A stretch of 64,000 nucleotides of DNA from Bacillota bacterium. Its GTDB lineage: Bacteria; Bacillota; Clostridia; Lachnospirales; Lachnospiraceae. The number at the start of each line of letters is the position of its first letter. Positions within the stretch are counted from its first letter, which is position 1. Where the stretch lies: NCBI GenBank assembly GCA_023421505.1, contig JAEZTJ010000082.1:1-64000 (forward strand), given 5' to 3'. This document shows, in pieces, positions 1 through 6,672 of this stretch. The notes under the pieces are model-generated. The model was not told the origin of the DNA and searched no databases. It saw nothing but the letters and a program-made list of their open reading frames with translations. The position numbers were made by a program, and so were the translations under genes.

Positions 1-128
1 ATTAGGCAGGCTTATTAAGTGTACCCAAAAACTGCTTATAGAATCTAAATCATTAAAATAGCTCTTCATCCAGTATTTGAGGGGGATTCAAAGAATCCCA
101 CCCCAAGACTTGACAAAGAGCCCAAAAT

Positions 129-173
129 AAGTGCCTAGGCGACAAAGCTACTCAGCCAGTCACCTAGGCACTT
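129..173 (-). terminator. Hairpin after rnfB, probable operon terminator
   Basis: The arms AAGTGCCTAGG (129-139) and CCTAGGCACTT (163-173) pair perfectly, and the pairing continues inward with one mismatch. On the minus strand, just after rnfB stops, the hairpin is followed by a moderately T-rich stretch. The U-run is weak, so efficiency is uncertain. Bases 1-128 hold no gene I can recognise. Confidence 0.5.
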
Positions 174-221
174 ATCCTTATTTGTCTTATATTAGCGTTT
201 TTTGATAGACTTGTGTACGAA

Positions 222-1094
222 CTATATACTTTCCACTCTGATTACCTTGACAGGGCAGACAGCAGCACATTTTCCGCAGTTGGTACATTTACTGTAGTCT
301 ATAAACGCCAGATTGTTTTCTACTGTAATCGCACCATACTCACAGCTCTTCACACAAAGCTTACAGCCGATACAGCCGGCAGAGCAGGCAGCCTTTACAT
401 CCTTACCTTTCTCTGGAGAGTTACACACTACAAGATGTCTTGCTGCTGCAGGCACCATATCAATTAGTTTATTCGGACACTGCGCAGTACAGGAGCTGCA
501 ACCGGTACATTTTTCTTTATCTACAACTGCAATACCATTTATAACATGAATTGCATCAAAGGCACAGACTTTCACACAGGAGCCAAAGCCCATACAGCCG
601 TGGCTGCACTTTTTATTTCCTTTGCCGGGAACGAGTGCTGCCTTATTACAATCCTGTACCCCATAATACTCATATTTTACTTCTGTCTTATCACAGGTTC
701 CGGAGCACTTTACAAAAGCAACCATTTTCTCGGTTTCCTCAACTGCCGTACCCATAACCTCTGCGATCTTCTGATGAGCCTCCTTATTCGCAACCGGGCA
801 TCCATTTACCGGGGCATCCCCTCTCACAATCGCAGCTGCAAGTCCGTCACAGCCCGGATAGCCGCAGCCTCCGCAGTTGGCTCCCGGAAGCAGTTCTCTT
901 ACCTGTACTTCCCGTTCATCCGTCTTTACTTCAAAGGCTTTTGCTGCAAAGCCTAAGAACAGTCCTATAAATAATCCTACTGCTGCTACAATAGCTGTAG
1001 CGATACCAACACCCTGCAAACTGAAAGCAGTAGCTGCAAGCACACTATTTAAGTTAGAGAGGTAATCACCAAAAGCCACTATCTGATCCATCAT
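222..1094 (-). CDS. rnfB: Rnf complex subunit B, polyferredoxin
   Basis: RnfB passes electrons from ferredoxin into the membrane Rnf complex, which couples ferredoxin:NAD+ oxidoreduction to ion pumping. The 290-residue protein has one N-terminal membrane helix (about residues 25-50), then the CGGCGYPGC motif of the Fe-S domain. After that come several ferredoxin-type CxxCxxCxxxC clusters, including CTGCSSCTAQC, CIGCKLCVKSC and CTNCGKCAAVC. It is the last gene of rnfCDGEAB and follows rnfA by 15 bases. Two adjacent ATG codons (1094 and 1091) sit behind a GGAGGGAAGGA ribosome site, so the exact start is ambiguous by one codon. Recognition is firm. Whether H+ or Na+ is pumped cannot be read from the sequence. 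Confidence 0.96.
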   Translation of the reverse strand: MMDQIVAFGDYLSNLNSVLAATAFSLQGVGIATAIVAAVGLFIGLFLGFAAKAFEVKTDEREVQVRELLPGANCGGCGYPGCDGLAAAIVRGDAPVNGCPVANKEAHQKIAEVMGTAVEETEKMVAFVKCSGTCDKTEVKYEYYGVQDCNKAALVPGKGNKKCSHGCMGFGSCVKVCAFDAIHVINGIAVVDKEKCTGCSSCTAQCPNKLIDMVPAAARHLVVCNSPEKGKDVKAACSAGCIGCKLCVKSCEYGAITVENNLAFIDYSKCTNCGKCAAVCPVKVIRVESI

Positions 1095-1109
1095 ATTCCT
1101 TCCCTCCCT

Positions 1110-1685
1110 CTATATTAATCCGGCGAAGCCGAAGAATGCAATTGCCATCAGACCTGCCGTAATCAGAACGATAGGAGAGCCTTGAAAAGATTTTGGAACA
1201 TCATTATATTCAATTCTTTCTCTAATTCCTGCCATGACAACAATTGCAATTGTAAAGCCTGCTGCCGTTCCAAAACCATTTACAATACTGGAAACTAATC
1301 CATAATTTTCATTTACATTAATTATAGCAACACCTAAAACCGCACAGTTTGTAGTAATCAGGGGCAGATAAACACCAAGTGCACTATAGAGGGCACGGCT
1401 ATATTTCTTTAATACAAGCTCAACAAATTGCACCAGACAGGCAATTACCAGAATAAATACAATTGTTTGTAAATACCCCATATCAAGAGGTACTAAAATA
1501 TACGTATAGATGAGGCTACATAATGCAGAGGCAATCGTTATTACAAAGATTACCGCTCCTCCCATACCTGCTGCTGTATTGGTTTTCTTAGATACGCCTA
1601 GAAACGGACATAAACCAAGGAATTGACTTAGCACAACATTATTGACAAGTGCTGAGCCGATGATTATCATAATGAGTTCTTTCAT
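1110..1685 (-). CDS. rnfA: Rnf complex membrane subunit A
   Basis: This 191-residue polytopic membrane protein has the usual length of RnfA/NqrE. The N-terminal run with NNVVLSQFLGLCPFLGV and the later TTNCAVLGVA are family signatures; their cysteines ligate the intramembrane Fe-S centre in known Rnf/Nqr structures. About six membrane helices can be seen. It lies 4 bases after rnfE and 15 bases before rnfB, with an AAGGAGG ribosome site ahead of the ATG, so it is co-transcribed with both. RnfA and RnfE are inverted-topology paralogues that form the ion-translocating core. Confidence 0.96.
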   Translation of the reverse strand: MKELIMIIIGSALVNNVVLSQFLGLCPFLGVSKKTNTAAGMGGAVIFVITIASALCSLIYTYILVPLDMGYLQTIVFILVIACLVQFVELVLKKYSRALYSALGVYLPLITTNCAVLGVAIINVNENYGLVSSIVNGFGTAAGFTIAIVVMAGIRERIEYNDVPKSFQGSPIVLITAGLMAIAFFGFAGLI

Positions 1686-1689
1686 CTAC

Positions 1690-2445
1690 TTAATCCTCCT
1701 TCTTATGTTCTGTTCTTACAGCTGAACCGGATTTTGCCGAAGCCACCTCATTATGGGAGGATATGATTTCCCTGTTCGTGGTGCACACGCTTCCTGCACA
1801 GTGTGAACAATCTCCGCCGCAGCCAACACTGTTTTTTGCTGTACCATTCGTTGCTGACGGAAGCTTCAGTTTATTTTGTAAAGCTGTAAGGATCGCCAGA
1901 GTAAAGAGAGCTCCGGGTGCAAGGATAAAGATGGATACCGGTTCAAAGGAAGCCGGTGTGATTTTAAAACCGAATATAGTACCCGCTCCTAAAAGCTCAC
2001 GGAAGGATCCTATGATTGTCAGTGCTCCCGAAAATCCAAGACCCATTCCGATACCGTCAAAGAAGGAGAGTCCAATGGAATTTTTCGCTGCATAGGCTTC
2101 TGCTCTTCCCAAAATAATACAGTTAACAACAATCAGCGGTATATAGATACCAAGCAGTTCATTGACAACCGGTAGATAGGCCTCTAACAGAAGCTGTACT
2201 ATGGTAACTAAAGAAGCTACTACGACGATATATGCAGGGATACGAACCTTATCCGGAATGAGCTTTCTCAGTGCCGATATTAATAAATTCGAAGCAGCAA
2301 GCACTGCCGTTGTGGTAAGTCCCATATATAGACCGTTATTTCCGGAGGTTGTAACAGCTAAGGTCGGACACATACCCAGCATGATAATGAAGGTAGGATT
2401 CTCCTTTATAATACCATTGTAAATACGTTCAAGGTACTTATTCAT
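1690..2445 (-). CDS. rnfE: Rnf complex membrane subunit E
   Basis: RnfE is the paralogue of RnfA. It has GMCPTLAVTTSGNNGLYMGL near the N terminus and VVNCIILGRAEAYA in the middle, matching RnfE/NqrD. The start is taken as the ATG at 2445 because AGGAGGTGG lies just upstream; a GTG at 2454 overlaps that ribosome site. The ATG overlaps the rnfG stop by a few bases, which suggests translational coupling. The C-terminal tail (about the last 50 residues) is long and cysteine-rich, with VGCGGDCSHCAGSVC. That is not part of the membrane core and could bind metal or an Fe-S centre. Confidence 0.95.
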   Translation of the reverse strand: MNKYLERIYNGIIKENPTFIIMLGMCPTLAVTTSGNNGLYMGLTTTAVLAASNLLISALRKLIPDKVRIPAYIVVVASLVTIVQLLLEAYLPVVNELLGIYIPLIVVNCIILGRAEAYAAKNSIGLSFFDGIGMGLGFSGALTIIGSFRELLGAGTIFGFKITPASFEPVSIFILAPGALFTLAILTALQNKLKLPSATNGTAKNSVGCGGDCSHCAGSVCTTNREIISSHNEVASAKSGSAVRTEHKKED

Positions 2446-3097
2446 TTTGTCCACCTCCTAATTCAGTGGCGAATTGACCTAAAAAACCGATACCGGTATT
2501 AATTGCATTGGTCACTGCCCGTGAAGTAATCGTAGCACCGCTGATTGCATCGATCTGGTCCTCAGAGGAAGCTCCTGTCTTGGTAAGTATAAATTGACTA
2601 ACCGATTTACTAATATATTGTCCCAGGAATTTAGGTTCTTTTGCCACCATACCAAGTCCCGCAGTCTCGTTAATTGCGGTAATCTCTATTCCTTTCACCA
2701 CTCCATCCTTGGAATAACCGATTACAATCGTAATCGGATCCTTGTAACCGGTAGTGGTAGTAACAGTAATGTTATAGCCGATTGTTTGATTGCTTTGATC
2801 TAAAGCCTTACTGATATTATCGATTGTTACACCCTTATAATCAGCATTTAATGAGGTTAAGTCTGTATCCTTAACAAGCTGCATTAATTCTTCATCCGCT
2901 GTAAAGGACACAGCCTCCGGAAACACTGCCTGATTTGCTTTCTCGCTTTTTATAATCTGCTGCTCAGCAATCGGTTCCTTCGTAATCTCATAGATATAGC
3001 TTAAGGCTAGTCCAGAAAAAAGTGTGATGAGAAAAAGTGCGGCAGCCTCTTTTATGAGTGTAAGTGTTGTACTTCCTTTTTCCTTCTTATTTTTCAC
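2438..3097 (-). CDS. rnfG: Rnf complex subunit G, covalent FMN carrier
   Basis: RnfG is a membrane-anchored flavoprotein on the outer face of the membrane that relays electrons within Rnf. It has one N-terminal helix and an FMN-binding domain ending in DAISGATITSRAV, which is the S(T)GATxxS/T flavinylation motif. FMN is attached to the threonine by ApbE, which is not in this window. The chosen start is the GTG at 3097, 9 bases after GGAAAGGAGC; it overlaps the end of rnfD by 11 bases. An ATG at 3145 would extend the protein by 16 unconserved residues into rnfD. Confidence 0.94.
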   Translation of the reverse strand: MKNKKEKGSTTLTLIKEAAALFLITLFSGLALSYIYEITKEPIAEQQIIKSEKANQAVFPEAVSFTADEELMQLVKDTDLTSLNADYKGVTIDNISKALDQSNQTIGYNITVTTTTGYKDPITIVIGYSKDGVVKGIEITAINETAGLGMVAKEPKFLGQYISKSVSQFILTKTGASSEDQIDAISGATITSRAVTNAINTGIGFLGQFATELGGGQNE

Positions 3098-4082
3098 TAA
3101 CCGCACGCTCCTTTCCAAAGGATCTTTGACGTGTAAGCTTTTCAATCATCGGTACCAAAAGATTACCGAAAATGATAGCATAGGATACACCCTCGGCAGT
3201 ACCTCCAAACAGTCGGAACAATCCGGTAAGAAGTCCTAAGCAGATACCAAATACAATCTGGCCGGTAGGAGTAATAGGACTGGTAACATAATCAGTTGCC
3301 ATAAAAAATGCGCCGAGAAGTAATCCTCCGCCAAGAATATGTGCTAACAGAAAGGTTGTATCAAAGCCTTTCCCTCCAAAAAGCACAACAAATATTCCCA
3401 TTGTCAATATATAGGCAAGCGGTATTCTGAGTGAAATAACTTTCCTAAATACCAGATATGCTCCGCCGATTAATATTGCTGCTGCGCTGGTCTCTCCGAT
3501 TGTACCGCCGATATTACCAATAAACATACTGAATAAATCCACCGACTCTCCGGCTTTCACAGCTGCCAAAGGAGTCGCTCCCGATACGCCGTCAATTGCA
3601 AGAGCACCCTTTTGAATATAATCTGTTACTCCGGGAGATACTATTTTCTCTACTGCAAAGCTTGTCATTCTTACCGGGAAGCTTATCAGTAAGAAGGCAC
3701 GCGCCGCTAAAGCCGGATTCATAAAGTTCTGCCCTAATCCGCCAAATAGCATTTTAACAACCAAAATCGCAAATATTCCGCCTAAGGCTGCCATCCACAA
3801 CGGGAAGTTCGCTGGTACATTATAAGCAAGCAATAGGCCTGTTACGATCGCACTATAGTCGGTTACAGTTGATGGTTTCTTCATATACTTACAATAAAGG
3901 TATTCTGTTCCTACACAGGCTAATACCGTCACAGCAATTACCATGAAAGCATGAATACCAAAATTATATATGCCATATATTCCTGCCGGAAGCAATGCAA
4001 TAATTACATCCTGCATTATATTTTTTGTTGTTGCCTGACTACGCGTATGCGGCGCAGCCGACACATGAAACAAATCACTCAA
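3087..4082 (-). CDS. rnfD: Rnf complex membrane subunit D, covalent FMN carrier
   Basis: RnfD is a polytopic subunit with covalent FMN. The motif GVSGATPLAAV, about halfway along the protein, is its flavinylation site. I place the start at a TTG (4082): AGAGGTG lies 6 bases upstream, and the protein then begins SDLFHVSAAPHTRS, as is typical for RnfD. An in-frame TTG at 4100 sits upstream of that ribosome site. The gene is separated from rnfC by about 180 bases, nearly all taken up by a palindromic repeat element (4112-4250), which is unusual for an operon that is otherwise tightly packed. Confidence 0.95.
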   Translation of the reverse strand: MSDLFHVSAAPHTRSQATTKNIMQDVIIALLPAGIYGIYNFGIHAFMVIAVTVLACVGTEYLYCKYMKKPSTVTDYSAIVTGLLLAYNVPANFPLWMAALGGIFAILVVKMLFGGLGQNFMNPALAARAFLLISFPVRMTSFAVEKIVSPGVTDYIQKGALAIDGVSGATPLAAVKAGESVDLFSMFIGNIGGTIGETSAAAILIGGAYLVFRKVISLRIPLAYILTMGIFVVLFGGKGFDTTFLLAHILGGGLLLGAFFMATDYVTSPITPTGQIVFGICLGLLTGLFRLFGGTAEGVSYAIIFGNLLVPMIEKLTRQRSFGKERAVSEK

Positions 4083-4111
4083 TGCGTACACCTCTTTCAA
4101 TTATATTTTAT

Positions 4112-4250
4112 AATTGCGAAACTTTATCGTTTTATAATTGTATACACAGCAGATCATATTCCTCCGCTCCAACGCTCCGTCCGCTTAACTTCCGCTCCGG
4201 AATAGTATCTGCTGTGTATACAATACCTATAGTTGATGTGTTTCGCAATT
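4112..4250 (-). repeat. Palindromic element copy 1 (in rnfC-rnfD gap)
   Basis: This is one of four full copies of a roughly 140-bp, near-perfect inverted repeat. The ends are AATTGCGAAAC and GTTTCGCAATT, the inner arms are built on TATTGTATACACAGCAGATAC, and the apex is a GCTCC/GGAGC-rich segment. Read on the minus strand it aligns with copies 2 and 3 on the plus strand. It has no ORF and lies inside the rnf transcript in the rnfC-rnfD gap. Confidence 0.88.
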
Positions 4251-4265
4251 GCTAATTATATTAAG

Positions 4266-5591
4266 CTATGCTTTCTTTCGTTTACCCAGTATTGCTGCTC
4301 TCTGCTGCATAATAGACTGGGTTAACCCCCTCTTTGCAGGGCAAACATAGGAGCAACACCCACAACCACAGCACTCCATACCATCCGCTTTGACAAAGCT
4401 CTCTTCATCTGAACGCATACTGAGTGCGGCAAGTTCAAATGGCATGAGCTGAAGCGGACATGCACTAATACATCTTCCGCAGCGGATACAAGGTGATTCT
4501 GTAACAGCTGCTTTATCTGAAAGAAATCCAAGCATTGCCGAGCTTGTCTTAGTTACGGGAACATTGCAGTTATAAATTGCATTACCCATCATCGGTCCGC
4601 CGGAAATCATCTTCTCCGGTCTTTCAATAAAGCCTCCTGCTGCTTCGAGTAGCTCCCAGTAATCAATTCCGATAGCAACATTAAAATTCTGTGGATTTTT
4701 AACGGCATCACCGGAAACGGTGATAATTTTACGGATCAAGGGAGTACCTTTGGCTACTGCATTATAAATTGCTATTACTGTATCTATATTATCCACAACA
4801 CATCCGACATCAGATGGCAGCTTCTTGGAATTAAGCCTTCTTCCTGTAACGGCATAAACCAGCTGGCGTTCTCCACCCTGCGGATATTTGGTCTTTAGGG
4901 CTGTAATCTCTATATTCTTTTCCTTTGCTGCAAGCTCAGATATTTTTTTGATTGCCTCTGATTTATTATCCTCTATGGCAATAATTCCCTTCGCACTGTC
5001 AAATAGCTTCAGCATTATTTTAAGCCCACCAATAATCTTCTCCGGCTCCTCAAGCATCATTCTGTAATCAGAGGTCAGATACGGCTCACATTCTGCACCA
5101 TTAACTATTACATAATCTATCTTACTATCATCTTTTGGAGTTAGCTTGACATGCGTAGGAAAGCCTGCTCCTCCCAGGCCAACAATTCCCGCTTCCTTCA
5201 CAAGGCTTCTAATCTCTTCTTTTGATAAGCTTTTCACATCTCTTTCCTTGCCAAAGCCTTCTACCGCGGTGTAATTATTGTCATTTTCAATTATTATTGC
5301 TTCAACCATATTCCCCTGTACGGTTAATCTTTTCTCAATTTCCTTTACGGTTCCCGATACCGAGCTTATGATATTGGCAGAAATAAACCCTGCTGCTTCA
5401 GCGATCTTTTGTCCTACCAAAACCTGATCTCCTTTTGCCACGATAGGCTTAGCGGGGGCACCTATATGCTGAGACAGTGGAAATATCAAGTCGCCTTTTG
5501 GCATAAGAACAGTTGTGGGCTTGTCCATCGTTAGATCCTTACCATCGTATGTATGGATTCCACCCGGAAATGTCAATTTTCCCATATACAT
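4266..5591 (-). CDS. rnfC: Rnf complex subunit C, NADH-side Fe-S flavoprotein
   Basis: RnfC is the peripheral subunit that binds NAD(H), with FMN and two [4Fe-4S] clusters. KLTFPGGIHTYDGKDLT at the start, GLGGAGFPTHVKL (nucleotide-binding region), NGAECEPYL, and the C-terminal CIRCGRCISACP and CCGCGCCSYVCP clusters are all present. The start is set at the ATG at 5591, 8 bases after GGAAGG; an upstream in-frame ATG (5627) adds 12 unconserved residues and lacks a ribosome site. It is the first gene of the operon. Promoters and a Rex-like site lie about 80-250 bases upstream. Confidence 0.95.
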   Translation of the reverse strand: MYMGKLTFPGGIHTYDGKDLTMDKPTTVLMPKGDLIFPLSQHIGAPAKPIVAKGDQVLVGQKIAEAAGFISANIISSVSGTVKEIEKRLTVQGNMVEAIIIENDNNYTAVEGFGKERDVKSLSKEEIRSLVKEAGIVGLGGAGFPTHVKLTPKDDSKIDYVIVNGAECEPYLTSDYRMMLEEPEKIIGGLKIMLKLFDSAKGIIAIEDNKSEAIKKISELAAKEKNIEITALKTKYPQGGERQLVYAVTGRRLNSKKLPSDVGCVVDNIDTVIAIYNAVAKGTPLIRKIITVSGDAVKNPQNFNVAIGIDYWELLEAAGGFIERPEKMISGGPMMGNAIYNCNVPVTKTSSAMLGFLSDKAAVTESPCIRCGRCISACPLQLMPFELAALSMRSDEESFVKADGMECCGCGCCSYVCPAKRGLTQSIMQQRAAILGKRKKA

Positions 5592-5673
5592 TTTGCCTTC
5601 CTTCTTCCTATATTTCTGATGAAACAAAAAATTTCATATTTTTCAAGATTAATTTAAAAAATGAAACTATGTT

Positions 5674-5682
5674 ATTATAACA
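5674..5682 (-). promoter_or_regulatory. Extended -10 promoter candidate near rnfC
   Basis: On the minus strand TGTTATAAT gives a TG-N-TATAAT extended -10, with no good -35. The predicted start is about 75 bases ahead of rnfC. The element lies inside a 15-base perfect palindrome (5669-5683, ATGTTAT-T-ATAACAT), so a regulator could cover it. Confidence 0.4.
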
Positions 5683-5705
5683 TACATCCTAGAGCTTTTG
5701 TAGTA

Positions 5706-5723
5706 ATGTTATCATTTTAACAA
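5706..5723 (-). promoter_or_regulatory. Rex-like operator upstream of rnf operon
   Basis: On the minus strand TTGTTAAAATGATAACAT matches the Rex consensus TTGTTAA-N4-TTAACAA at 12 of 14 positions. Rex is the NADH/NAD+-sensing repressor of Firmicutes. The site lies just upstream of the extended -10 at 5674, at about the -35 region. An Rnf operon is a sensible Rex target because it sets the NADH/ferredoxin balance. The regulatory role is inferred from the motif alone. Confidence 0.45.
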
Positions 5724-5762
5724 TATTATGACGATTGCTGTAGATATCTAAAAAAATAAATA

Positions 5763-5788
5763 AGATGCGTCAAATATTGTCCGCATCT
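5763..5788 (-). terminator. Hairpin plus T-run in the rnf leader
   Basis: The arms AGATGCG and CGCATCT (7 bp, 12-base loop) are followed on the minus strand by TATTTATTTTTTT. This looks like a rho-independent terminator. It lies downstream of the promoter at 5816-5844 and upstream of rnfC, so it could act as an attenuator or insulate the nearer promoter. Confidence 0.5.
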
Positions 5789-5815
5789 GTCGTAAAAGGT
5801 TATTTATATGTATTT

Positions 5816-5844
5816 ATTATAAAGTACCTGTCTTCTTCGGTCAA
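5816..5844 (-). promoter_or_regulatory. SigA-type promoter upstream of rnf
   Basis: On the minus strand TTGACC, a 17-base spacer and TATAAT form a good vegetative promoter. It would give a leader of about 215 bases before rnfC, containing a terminator-like hairpin (5763-5788) and the Rex-like site. Confidence 0.6.
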
Positions 5845-5948
5845 TATGGATTTTATGCCAAGCTTTACTTGTATGATTCATACCAATATATACTTGTAGT
5901 GCACAATATAGGGATAGCCTCCGATACCGTATTACAATTCCCCCAGAA

Positions 5949-5990
5949 AAAAGGTACTACCAAATGCATACGCACAAGGTAATACCTTTT
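5949..5990 (-). terminator. Terminator of the spoIIID transcript
   Basis: A 13-bp stem (AAAAGGTATTACC with GGTAGTACCTTTT, one G-T pair) is followed on the minus strand by a run of T. It lies about 260 bases after spoIIID. If used, it gives spoIIID a long structured 3' untranslated region that includes the hairpin array at 6005-6252. Confidence 0.6.
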
Positions 5991-6004
5991 ACACCGATTC
6001 ATTG

Positions 6005-6252
6005 GTGTGAATTATGCTTTTCAATAATTCACACTAACATAAGATGCCGGCCCTTTGAATTAGTTTGTGCCGAGGAAGACGCAGGCACAAATCCTGAAGA
6101 ATAGCGTCTTTTGCTATTCTTCCAAAGTCTTGCATGTACTTTGCAAGACTATTCACACTAACATAAGGTGCCTAACCTTTGAATTAGTTTGTGCCGAGGA
6201 AAACGCAGGCACAAACTTCTAGGTGTGAATTATGCTTTTCAATAATTCACAT
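6005..6252. repeat. Composite multi-hairpin repeat after spoIIID
   Basis: Six hairpins lie end to end. GTGTGAATTAT/ATAATTCACAC occurs at both ends (6005-6034 and 6223-6252). TTTGTGCC/GGCACAAA occurs twice (6064-6091 and 6189-6216). Between them are AGAATAGC/GCTATTCT (6099-6121) and a stem built on AGTCTTGCA (about 6126-6149). A unit of about 65 bases (6027-6091 and 6151-6216) is directly repeated with few changes. There is no ORF. The last hairpin touches the spoIIID stop codon. Confidence 0.8.
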
Positions 6253-6521
6253 TAATAAGCCTGATTATATCTCGTCTTATGGAGATATTTCTCCTTTGTT
6301 GCCAAACCGCCCCTGATATGGCGCTCTGACTTGTTTAAGTCTAAGACTACCCTTGCTCTTTCGGCGAGGGAGGGGTTAATTTGTGTCAGACGTTCCGTAA
6401 CGTCCTTATGTACGGTTGATTTCGATATGCCGAACTGCTTCGCGGTCTGCCTCACAGTCGCATTATTGTCGATGATATAATTTGCGATTTCAACCGCCCG
6501 TTCCTCTATATAGCCTTTCAT
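6252..6521 (-). CDS. spoIIID: Sporulation regulator SpoIIID
   Basis: SpoIIID is a small DNA-binding protein that controls mother-cell genes during sporulation. The protein (89 residues from the ATG at 6521) has the family helix-turn-helix VRQTAKQFGISKSTVHKDVTE and the basic tail with RHIRGGLATKEKY. The start MKGYIEERAVEIANYI matches the usual SpoIIID N terminus. An in-frame ATG at 6554 would add 11 residues and sits right after AAGGGGG. Between the two ATGs lies a 9-bp hairpin, so initiation at 6521 probably relies on that stem bringing the ribosome site close. A SigE-like -10 lies upstream. Confidence 0.93.
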   Translation of the reverse strand: MKGYIEERAVEIANYIIDNNATVRQTAKQFGISKSTVHKDVTERLTQINPSLAERARVVLDLNKSERHIRGGLATKEKYLHKTRYNQAY

Positions 6522-6527
6522 AGTGTC

Positions 6528-6553
6528 TGCGTTCCAGCCTGTGATGGAACGCA
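6528..6553 (-). promoter_or_regulatory. Hairpin between ribosome site and spoIIID start
   Basis: On the minus strand TGCGTTCCA and TGGAACGCA form a perfect 9-bp stem with an 8-base loop. It sits between AAGGGGGA and the family-consistent ATG at 6521. Folding would shorten the effective spacing to about 9 bases. Confidence 0.6.
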
Positions 6554-6579
6554 TTCCCCCTTATTATCGTTGTTGTTAC

Positions 6580-6587
6580 ATTGTATG
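6580..6587 (-). promoter_or_regulatory. SigE-type -10 element of spoIIID
   Basis: On the minus strand CATACAAT matches the sporulation sigma-E -10 consensus. The -35 region is a poor match. spoIIID is a known SigE-dependent gene in Bacillus, which supports the call. Confidence 0.45.
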
Positions 6588-6672
6588 CAGGGGGATTTCT
6601 GTGTAGTACTTTGAATAATGAAAAGAAATATATGAATTGATTGAAATTAGAAGCAGCTTTCTTAGATCCTGA

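Noticed and set aside
81..99. Short stem GGGATT/AATCCC as a terminator at the left edge
   Set aside because: Only 6 bp with no T-run on either strand.
546..956. Plus-strand ORF of 136 codons across rnfB
   Set aside because: It is a shadow of rnfB, whose Fe-S motifs are unmistakable on the other strand; no ribosome site or family match.
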